64,000 nt of DNA, from assembly GCA_936450465.1 (NCBI GenBank), contig OW388297.1, forward strand, positions 55,730,989-55,794,988, in the 5' to 3' direction. The notes beneath the pieces were generated by a model. The model was given only the letters and a program-made list of their open reading frames with translations. It was not told the DNA's origin and did not search any database. Each line of letters starts with the position of its first letter. The stretch's first letter is position 1. The DNA is from Gibbula magus. Lineage: Eukaryota; Mollusca; Gastropoda; Trochida; Trochidae. Below, in pieces: positions 57,901 through 64,000 of this stretch. Both the position numbers and the translations under genes were made by a program.

Positions 57901-60640
57901 TTGTACAGCATGGTACATAGTTTTACGTAGTTTCTTTTGACGAGGAATTCTGGGACTGTATCGACATGGACTAAGTTGTCCTGTGTAGAGGAAGAGATGT
58001 GAGAGAAGAAATAAAATTAATCACATTGAAGTTAATGAGTTTACAGTTTGTTCACCTTGAAACCATGTTGATACATATAAAGCTCATTTCAGTCTTTTAC
58101 CTTATATCACATTGTAGTAAACATAGAACCTGTGGAGGAGGAGGGAGGAGGGTGTTGGGAATTGGGGTGTTAGTGGGTACAAGGGGTTAAATTCCCAAAT
58201 CATCCCCCTTCCCCCATTTGAATTTTTTTTCATGTAATTTGTTGGACCCCTGGGTGAACAACCTTTTTAATATCTGTATCTTTATCCCCCCACCCACCAC
58301 TTCAAAATGTATGGCTCCACCTATTTGAGCCATGGGCTCTGTAGCTTATCAGGTAGAAGCATTTTATCATATAAAGAGGGTGTTATCAATTCAATAAAGC
58401 AATCTGATAAACTAGGTATCCAAATCTGATAAATATGCAAATCAGGGTCAAATGTAGGAACTACTTTCACATGTATCTCTACAGACTCCTAAAACTGTTT
58501 ACCTAGCATTGAGTCGGTCACCGCGAGTTTACGGGAGTACTTCTGCTCACCTTAGGATTGAAAAATTTAACATGCAAAAATTGGAGGTGGGGGTATGGGT
58601 TACAGGGGGATTAAACCACCGCACCTGTTCTCCTTTCCCACTTCCCTTTACCGCACTGTTATAGCTCTTGACTAGATGCCAGAATATACAACTTAATCAA
58701 GTTTTAAGATGAACAAACTTTAAGAGGATAGTTGGTGTTTACAAACACAGTACATGAAGTAAAGATTAAAAGAGTACATCATTTATAATAGAAACTATTT
58801 TAAATTTGTGCCGTTAAAACAATAAATAATGTATTGAAAAAATACTAAAAATAAATTACATATCTGATACACAAGGGATTTCCATGAGGGTAGTACAGTT
58901 AAATAATATGTAAATGCAAAAGATGTTTTTTGAACATAATGGAGAAAGATTTTTAAACTGAATTAGATTCTTACTTGTTCCATTTCTGATTAAACTTGGA
59001 GATCCTGTTTCATCAGCTCTCCTTTGAACCTCGTTTCTGAAATAATGACAGATTTAGAGTGTTCCTGAAATAAATGGCAGATGCATGTACTGAGACCTGA
59101 AATAATTAGACCCTGCTTCTGATAAACAACAGATTTTAGACCCTGTTTCTGAAAAAACACCAGATTTATATACCCAGTTTTGGGAATAAACAACAGATTT
59201 TAGACCCTGATTCTGAAATTAATGACAGAATTAATGACAGAATCTGTTAAATGACAGATTTTGTTGTTTTTAGTAAATAAGATTCCAATTGAAATCCTCA
59301 ATCATTCTAAAACACTGACATCAAAGAAAATTTCAAATAGTGTAAGCAATTTCAAAGTCTCAAATTTGAGATAAACTTTATTGCAAAATCTATTCGAAGA
59401 AAATCATCAAAACAATTAATCTGGACTAACCTTTCCTGAAGTTGTTTACTTGGGATAAGGCCAGCACTTGTGATTGTCTCCCCTTCCTTTCTGGCTTGCC
59501 ACCAGGTGGGGTCGTCTTGATTGACTATATGCAATATCTCGCCTCTACTAAACGCAAGTCCTGCCTCTGGACAGGGGTTAGTTGCATCAAGCTCGGGAAT
59601 GTAGTCAAATAGAGCCTTTACTCGCATCTAGAGACAAACCAGACATATTGTCTTATAACATTTAGGATTACTTGCTAAACTGATATATTAATGTAAGTTT
59701 GTAAGTTGCTAATATTGTCGAATATGAAATGTAGACATCTTCATCTAAGAGAGGTGAGTGTTTAGAAGTTTTCAACATTGTTTAATTTGACCAAGCCAAA
59801 AATAAACTTGAGAAATTATTAAACTGTAACCATTGATATAAAACATTACACTGGAAGAATATTAGAATTCAAAATAAAATCATGTTGCGAACTTCTTTGA
59901 ATGGCTTGACAACCACACACAAAATTGGATATCAAGATGTTGTCACATCAGCTAGAAGGAAAAGTTTTTATCCATAAAGTCTGTAGATAATCCATTTACC
60001 ATTGGAAAAGTAAAGTTGGCTGACATTTTGAACTTTATAGTTCTTTCAATTATATATGATGTGTTTTAAAAAAATTTATTAAAATTTTTTAAATTTTCAA
60101 AACATAAATAAACATACTGTTAAAATTAAAAAATACTTCAACATTTAATGAGAAAATGAAGAATTATGAGTTCACCTGACACTGGCGCTGATCAGGACCG
60201 TTCTTGGCGTTACTTGGAACCAACTTCAGAGTAACAGGTCCTGTTATCCTAGACTGGAAGATAGGATTGCTTTCCTAAGATAATTTTGTTTACCTAATAA
60301 ATACAACTAAAATTCCTAAATGTCTAACTTGACACTTTATGACACTACAATTCTTTCCGTTGGGACTATATTGTAAATCATCCTTTTTCATGCAGAAATT
60401 CTGCATTTTCCTATTACCAGTACATTCCAAATTTAGAAAAGTTTGGATAAAATATTTCAACTGCATTGTCTGTAAAATATCCAAACTACAAAATGACTTT
60501 TAATGTAAATACTAAATTATTTGTTTCAAATTAATTAAGACATTTAATACCTACCAGGATATCTACAACCTCGTTTGGATCACAACCTCTAACGCAAACT
60601 CCGTTGACCTCGTGAACTTCATCTCCAACGTGGATCAAAC
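39786..60640 (-). CDS. MPP3/MPP7-type MAGUK scaffold (3' part): PDZ-SH3-HOOK-GK
   Basis: Exons in transcription order: 60555-60640, 60176-60253, 59431-59627, 58975-59036, 57894-57980, 56655-56741, 56252-56332, 55395-55488, 45012-45120, 40866-41006, 39786-39965. All are GT/AG and phases agree, giving 400 residues to TGA. Residues 1-55 are the second half of a PDZ domain ([13 protein letters not shown]). Residues 56-121 are SH3 ([29 protein letters not shown]), then a basic HOOK. The guanylate-kinase-like domain starts at about 190 ([26 protein letters not shown]) and ends EPQWVPVGW. MAGUKs of this family organise polarity and synaptic complexes under the membrane; their GK domain binds partners and is not an active kinase. 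DDPTWWQA, SKxxQERR and ERYGHLFD fit MPP3/MPP7 better than MPP2/6 or PALS1. The L27 and PDZ start lie beyond 60640. Confidence 0.93.
40024..40517. repeat. Complete MITE, TTAAAGGTACATCC family
   Basis: Ends TTAAAGGTACATCCATTGTG and CACAATGGATGTACCTTTAA are nearly perfect inverted copies. 494 bp, non-coding. It lies in the last intron of the MAGUK gene. Confidence 0.85.
40866..41006 (-). CDS. MAGUK exon: GK C-terminal part
   Basis: 47 codons, phase 0 in and out: [20 protein letters not shown], then [10 protein letters not shown] and on to EPFS. The form KPYxxFIKPPS is shared with MPP7. Confidence 0.92.
41182..43563 (+). mobile_element. Pearl-like element, 2.4 kb
   Basis: It starts TAGAGCCATGG, has a long AT-rich left part, about five core repeats from 42890, (ACGG)n at about 43470-43510 and ends at CTAA 43563. 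The left part shares blocks with 105-210 and with 19680-19880. Confidence 0.82.
43567..44794 (+). mobile_element. Pearl-like element, 1.2 kb, directly abutting the previous one
   Basis: Only three A residues separate it from the element ending at 43563. It has about seven 145-bp cores, (ACGG)n at about 44696-44728 and a CTAA end. Head-to-tail placement suggests insertion into the A-run next to an existing terminus, or rolling-circle tandem products. Confidence 0.85.
45012..45120 (-). CDS. MAGUK exon: GK core after the 10-kb intron
   Basis: It encodes (R)[20 protein letters not shown] and [15 protein letters not shown]. It is separated from the previous exon by 10.3 kb that holds the L1/Tx1-like LINE and a tandem-core element. 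Confidence 0.93.
45296..45583 (-). repeat. SINE, reverse orientation
   Basis: The minus strand shows a tRNA-like head with a B-box-like GGTTTGAATCCC and the same body as 15832-16145. It directly abuts a MITE. Confidence 0.75.
45585..45975. repeat. Diverged MITE, TTAAAGGTACATCC family
   Basis: Begins TTAAAGATGCATCCATTGTA and follows the 40024 copy with many changes. The right end is lost. Confidence 0.65.
46145..47023 (+). CDS. LINE ORF1 protein (coiled coil plus RRM-like domain)
   Basis: 292 codons without a break. The N-terminus is Ser/Lys/Gln-rich; residues about 50-140 have heptad-like spacing suggesting a coiled coil. The region [13 protein letters not shown] through VVKFVQM resembles the RRM-like core of L1 ORF1 (Transposase_22), and a basic C-terminal part follows. 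Such proteins trimerise and bind the element RNA. It is the only intact frame in this LINE. Confidence 0.8.
   Translation: MSSSKSCNKNKKDSQSQLNQTSQLEEYLTRSKIAANETLYDTPSMKKLDATAITVDNFNDLKTHMDQSLKKYTGDITAKIDVISSDISELRSNLGETLKTVEFNAKAIRDNKDDIDKIKQEFEDYKAEAERKLLQQEIYQRKSNLLIYGIPDERDPETATRELFTTLQVPDALNMMFVNIHRLARLGNWERTKDSPKPIVVKFVQMEYRNDVHQASFKSWKILRDMKVSIRTDLPVVLKKRRSHLAAKAFELRQQHHVQTRIQERGVYITLQNRRDKNSAWKDIGLEDSLKQ
47739..52850 (+). pseudogene. LINE ORF2: endonuclease-reverse transcriptase, broken
   Basis: Endonuclease motifs: [12 protein letters not shown] at the start, then after a frameshift near 47980 [16 protein letters not shown] and [13 protein letters not shown] motifs: [54 protein letters not shown] and [11 protein letters not shown], spread over different frames with stops. 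After 52270 it resumes KHWRQELGN and ends with a CNFCKN...ISHMFFNC zinc-like motif. At least four frame disruptions make it inactive. Confidence 0.85.
50827..52270. mobile_element. Tandem-core element family 2, inserted in the LINE
   Basis: It starts with a GTCACTAAGGTGAC hairpin and CCCCCGCC, has core repeats of 152/167 bp in a 486-bp order, a (TACG/ACGG)n tract at about 52190-52218 and a 3' hairpin ending GCGGCGGGGGATAATA. The LINE coding sequence resumes directly on the other side. Each core contains a TGACCTTGA...TCAAGGTCA everted pair. Build is like pearl elements. Confidence 0.82.
53493..54200. mobile_element. Tandem-core element family 2, second copy
   Basis: It has TGCCACTAACATGGCA at the start, three core repeats of 152 bp (TCAAGGTCA at 53712, 53864, 54016), an ACGGACGG tract near 54131 and a GCGGCGGGGGACAATA end. 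More diverged than the copy inside the LINE. Confidence 0.78.
54304..54938. repeat. TIR element, 0.63 kb
   Basis: Ends TAAAGCCTGTTTATACGGCG-like, inverted at the right. Short CATATG-rich inner repeats (GCAAATTTGCTCATATGAGC). Related sequence near 405-470. No coding frame. Confidence 0.75.
55395..55488 (-). CDS. MAGUK exon: GK core
   Basis: It encodes (Y)[20 protein letters not shown] and [15 protein letters not shown] and [10 protein letters not shown] match the GMP-binding fold of guanylate kinases. Donor GTCAGT in phase 2. Confidence 0.92.
55489..56251. other. MAGUK intron, nothing recognised
   Basis: AT-rich, no exon or repeat that I can support. Confidence 0.5.
56252..56332 (-). CDS. 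MAGUK exon: GK P-loop-like segment
   Basis: It encodes [20 protein letters not shown] and on to EAVP. The P-loop form GPAGVG lacks the GK-enzyme lysine, as usual for MAGUKs. Confidence 0.9.
56655..56741 (-). CDS. MAGUK exon: HOOK end and start of GK
   Basis: It encodes (E)[15 protein letters not shown] and then RPIILI. The IPTYEEV motif is typical of MPP7-like proteins just before the GK domain. Donor GTATGT in phase 1. Confidence 0.92.
57894..57980 (-). CDS. MAGUK exon: HOOK region
   Basis: 87 nt between CTACACAG and GTACTT, encoding a basic stretch with [17 protein letters not shown]. In MAGUKs this region can bind protein 4.1 or calmodulin; that role is from family knowledge. Confidence 0.85.
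58320..58352 (+). repeat. Pearl-like 5' terminus fragment
   Basis: Contains GAGCCATGGGCTCT and TAGCTTATCAGG only. No core repeat or 3' end follows. Confidence 0.5.
58975..59036 (-). CDS. MAGUK exon: SH3-HOOK junction
   Basis: 62 nt encoding (R)[20 protein letters not shown], between TTATTTCAG and GTAAGA. It joins SH3 to the basic HOOK region. Degenerate 40-bp repeats lie just upstream on the coding strand (59040-59260). Confidence 0.85.
59030..59260. repeat. Degenerate tandem repeat of about 40 bp
   Basis: AGACCCTG, TTCTGA and AACAGATTTT words recur about five times from the end of the SH3-HOOK junction exon outward. The repeats appear to start at the acceptor of that exon. Confidence 0.6.
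59431..59627 (-). CDS. MAGUK exon: SH3 domain
   Basis: It starts ATG CGA GTA after CTCTAG and encodes the SH3 domain from RVKALFDY through WWQARKEGE to [11 protein letters not shown]. Donor GTTAGT in phase 2. The ATG is an internal methionine here. An alternative internal start is conceivable but unsupported. Confidence 0.93.
60176..60253 (-). CDS. MAGUK exon: PDZ end and linker
   Basis: Phase 0 at both ends, 26 codons: [14 protein letters not shown] and a polar linker. The last PDZ strand VTLKLVP is clear. A second AG four bases downstream would break the frame and was not used. Confidence 0.88.
60555..60640 (-). CDS. MAGUK exon: PDZ middle
   Basis: After acceptor TACACTAG it encodes (G)[19 protein letters not shown] and DPNEVVDIL, with donor GTAGGT. 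The GDE(V/I)xEVNG core is diagnostic of MPP-type PDZ domains. The codon before it is split and completes in the next exon upstream, outside the part recognised. Confidence 0.9.
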
Positions 60641-60934
60641 CTAGTGTACATTGTAATGTAATCAATTGCGTTTATTTTATTTCAAAACGTTAACAACATT
60701 ATTCTATTCCCACAGAGGTGACTCCCTTCCGATTTTCCATCACAACCTTTGTTATAGTTAGGTGATATTTCACTATTCTCGAATAATCCCCTAGTAGTGA
60801 AACTTTGTAACGCTGGTAGGTCCTTACTTTTCTCCAATCAAACATTGTTTTGAATCTGTGACCAAATTCTGTTTTGTAAACAATATATGCTTATCGCACA
60901 GACGAAGCAACTCTTGTCACTTCGAAAGTCACGG

Positions 60935-62233
60935 TGGTGAGGTGAGGTGAGTTGGGGTTTAATGCCGCTTTCAAGATTATTTCTCTTATATCGCGGCTGC
61001 TAGTATTATGGCAGGGAGAAAGCCCGCAACGCCATGTGGCTATGCATTGCGGTGAAACCTGCGAGCATCGGCTGGAACTAGCGAACCATGGGTGGTACTA
61101 CGCTGAAATTCAGTGTAGCATTGCACCCAAACCTTACTGCGTGTAGAACAGTTCTCTACTGCAGACAAAGTTGCCGTGTGTTACAACGTAAGTTCTAATA
61201 AACGCGGTAAGATGTAATAACTGCGGTAAATTGTAATAAAAACCTATTCATGTCGTGTATTATCCACTAACATTATTAAAAAGTCTATCATCATTTATAT
61301 CAAAGATCGATTATACATGCTAATAAAGCACTCTGAGTTAATAGCTAGGGGACCGTTTGGATATTTTATCTTCTGATGACTCTTGTGTTTGAGTTTCTAT
61401 GGAAACGAAACAGTGACTTTATGTGTATAATGGAAGAATATATATTCCATTGTTTTGCAGAACCGCTGAAACTATCATATGTTTCACTTCATTAAACTGT
61501 ATTCATATTCATACCCACAGATTTACATTTTGCAAGTTTTTGAATTTTTATGTAACGGTAATCATATTGTCTTGAACTGTTAAAGTATAAGGTTCCATGT
61601 AACATGTTCGTAACTTCCGGTGTCATGAAGTGTTACCATTCCAACAAAATGAGCCTAGGATATATGACTTTACAGTTGATATGAGAGAAAAAATTATGTT
61701 ACATGCAACGCTTAAAATAATTTAATTCCATACCTAATTGATAATTCCATACCTAATTCCATACCTAATTCCATAATTGATAGCGGAAACTTTTGAAGTT
61801 GAAATTATTTTCTGCTAGTACCTTTGCTCTATTCTGGCAAGCCAAACTCTCGATAGACATTTTAAAACATAAATAATTATTTGTGTATGTGTGTGTGTGT
61901 GCGTGTTTGTGCGTGCGTATGTGTGTTATTATTGAGGTTTAATGTCATTTTCAAAATGATTTCACTTATGTCATGATGGCTAGTATCATTGCACAACATC
62001 CCAGGGTGGAAATGCGTCAATTGGGAGACGTTTACATGTGTGCCTGTGTGTGTGTTGAATTCAAATGTTAATTCATTTAGAAAACTAGCGCCGTCGTTCA
62101 AATATTTTCTAATTTTCTATTTACCGCAGTAAACTTTATTACATTTTACCGCGTTTTTATTACAATTTACCGCAGTTATTACATCTTACCGCGTTTATTA
62201 CAACTTATGCCGTAACACCGTGCCCCTGGCGGG
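60935..62233 (-). repeat. SINE, split by a later insertion
   Basis: SINE body at 60935-61178 and its last bases at 62223-62233, flanked by GAAAGTCACGG at 60924-60934 and 62234-62244. Same family as 15832-16145, reverse orientation. The head is largely missing. Confidence 0.8.
61179..62217. mobile_element. TIR element with 5-bp target duplication
   Basis: Ends TGTTAC...GTAACA with about 65 bp of inverted similarity (AAACGCGGTAAGATGTAATA at the left). CCGTG is repeated at both flanks (61174-61178, 62218-62222). The interior holds (GT)n at about 61881-61926 and an old SINE piece at 61930-62010. No transposase frame. Confidence 0.8.
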
Positions 62234-62881
62234 GAAAGTCACGGAATGCTCAGTTTTTTATGTCTGTGATTGCACAACTAACTTCTGACATGGCATATCA
62301 GGATTCTCCATTTCTAGCTTAGAAAGTAACCTAAATATAACAGTTAAAAGGTTACAATAGGAAATCTTAAGGGAGTAACCTATGGGAAGAGAATGTAACA
62401 ACATTAGACATTCTTCAGCATAGCTCTTAAAGGGAGACACTTCGGGCGAATTCTGACCGCCGCTAACGAGCCCATTACGTATTTGATTTTATGGCCAACG
62501 CGGTCACGTGACTCAAACTGGGCTTCTGCCGAGCGAGCTCGTCAATGTCAAGGCGGTGGATTTCCCCTTTCGACACGCGATCGCTGATTGGCTGTTTCAT
62601 CTCACTGCACACCGACATGTACACCTTGTCCTGAGTTTTTCACGCTTCTGATGTCGTATTTGAAGAGTAAATTTTTATACATTCTATAAATATTATTAGT
62701 AATGACAATATTTAACATCTTGAAACGAAATTAATAGAAATATTTTCAACTCGAAATTATTTGACAGGTTGTTGATACAATCTTTCGGAATCTACTTCTA
62801 CATTAAAACTTCACATACGGGATTAAATGTAAATGTAAGAACACGTATATATTACTTTAACGGCATGTATTTCAAGATGCC

Positions 62882-63725
62882 GTTAAAAGATGTCAAACAG
62901 GGTTACAGGTACACACACTATGTTTTACAAAATGATCAATAACATTGCGCCGAGTTATCTAAGTAATCTTGTACCTCCTAGATTAGCTGATGTCTCTGAT
63001 TATAACCTACGCAATGATTCGAATCTTCAAACTATGAACTCTAAAACTGTAAATTATGCAAGGTCTTTTCTTCCAGATACTATTAAATTATGGAATTCAT
63101 TGCCCATAGAACAGAGAGAAATACAGTCCCTGTCAAGATTCAAAAATGCCATTTCAAACAATAAAAATACAAACTGTCATTTTGATTTAAACAGTGGTAG
63201 CAGAGTTTGTCAAATCATTCATTCTCGACTCAGACTTGAATGTAGTGACTTAAATGCACACAAATATGAACGATTTATATCTGCAACCTCATCCTGTAGT
63301 TGTGGCCATAACTATGAAAACTCTATTCATTACTTCTTTGTATGTCCCCGTTACAGCGATATACGACAAACTATGTATTTTTATATCAATGGATTTGACC
63401 TAAAATCAGTTCTGTTTGGAAACCAAAACTCTCCCCAAAGTGTCAACAAGGAACTCTTAACTTCAGTTCATTCGTTTATAAATTTAAGTGGCAGATTCGC
63501 TTCAAAATAATATTTCAGTGACATATGATGATTTACAAGGATTGGTGTGTGTTTGTTTTTTTTAAAAGTTTCTTTTCAGACAAAAATGTAATATAATATA
63601 TTGTACATTCATTATGACATGTTATGTAATGTTGTATCCCGGAGCGGTATTAGCATAAGCTGTAAGCTTGTTTACCAATCCGGTTCCTTTTATGGAAATA
63701 AATATGTTTAAATCACACACACACA
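62882..63725 (+). mobile_element. Non-LTR retrotransposon, 3' end
   Basis: A 206-codon frame (62890-63510) shows PSYLSNLVPPRLADVSDYNL, SFLPDTIKLWNSLP and, near the end, NAHKYERF and CSCGHNYENSIHYFFVCPRY. The latter is the zinc-like C-terminal signature of many invertebrate LINEs. A TATGGAAATAAATATG stretch and a (CA)n tail close it. 5'-truncated, so only the RT C-terminus remains. The clade is not decided. Confidence 0.8.
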
Positions 63726-64000
63726 TTTATCATTGCTAAACTGCATGTAATGTTCGTCCAGGATTGTGATTTCAACAAGTTTGTTACAATATTTCATAGA
63801 GAAAGTCGTCGTTTACTGAATACCAATAAATAATAATATAATTTAAATGCTACTAAATGATTTCATAAAATGCATTAGAGGGGTAATATTACGACATCGA
63901 TTTCCTGAAAAGATGTGTGCGTGTTTGGTGAAAATATCATGGTTACAACTCACATTTCATTCAACGTTTCTTTGTTGCTGTCACGTTTGATATCAGTGAC
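63726..64000. other. Terminal stretch, nothing recognised
   Basis: No exon of the MAGUK gene could be identified here on the minus strand. The missing L27 and PDZ exons probably lie further out. Confidence 0.4.

Larger units (their letters stand above)
60706..62400. mobile_element. Nested insertion complex
   Basis: Outer ends ATTCTATTCCCACAGAGG and its inverted relative near 62365-62400 match the TIR of 13770-14320. Inside sits a SINE with a GAAAGTCACGG target duplication, itself split by a TIR element with a CCGTG duplication, which in turn carries a SINE remnant and a (GT)n tract. Insertion order can be read directly. Confidence 0.75.

Noticed and set aside
61000..64000. Missing 5' exons of the MAGUK gene (L27, PDZ start)
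   Set aside because: I searched the minus strand by eye for carboxylate-loop and GG..xxS type PDZ sequence and found none in phase.

Overview
This is a eukaryotic nuclear window, very probably from a marine bivalve mollusc. There are no bacterial-style gene arrays. Coding sequence is split into short exons with GT/AG borders. The rest is AT-rich and packed with element types known from molluscs: pearl/Helentron-like elements with tandem cores and (ACGG)n tracts, tRNA-derived SINEs, CR1/L2-like and L1/Tx1-like LINEs, and many small inverted-repeat elements. Exons were placed by eye from codon phase, splice sites and family similarity; no alignment was run.

Layout. 1-7171 is intergenic: repeats, fold-backs, and a possible three-exon small gene on the minus strand (4592-5371). 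7172-31436 (+) is a 12-exon gene for a single-pass membrane protein with a Gly/Arg/Ser-rich ectodomain, a six-cysteine Shisa/CX-type (STMC6-like) module, one transmembrane segment, two micro-exons and a proline-rich tail with one PPxY motif. An extra tail exon at 24237-25498 has been destroyed by two transposon insertions. 31437-39785 is the space between convergent genes and is filled by a nearly identical tandem duplication (4219 and 3356 bp). Each copy carries a TIR element with 9-bp target duplications enclosing a RecQ-type helicase fragment. 39786-60640 (-) is the 3' part of an MPP3/MPP7-type MAGUK gene: 11 exons covering the second half of PDZ, SH3, HOOK and guanylate-kinase-like domains, with the 5' part beyond the window. 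Its 10-kb intron holds a full-length but dead L1/Tx1-like LINE (46060-53107, 15-bp target duplication) which itself contains a later tandem-core element. 60641-64000 holds nested insertions and a second LINE 3' end; it is probably a further MAGUK intron.

How the genes relate. The two host genes are convergent. Both products are plausible membrane-cortex scaffolds: a cysteine-rich adaptor with a WW-binding PPxY tail, and a PDZ-SH3-GK scaffold. Nothing in the sequence shows that they act together.

Most notable: the TE-killed tail exon; the Pack-MULE-like element with a RecQ fragment; triplication of the MAGUK stop-codon region; 145-bp core repeats with a 580-bp higher-order period; and a family of elements in which every core repeat carries a TCAAGGTCA nuclear-receptor-type site.
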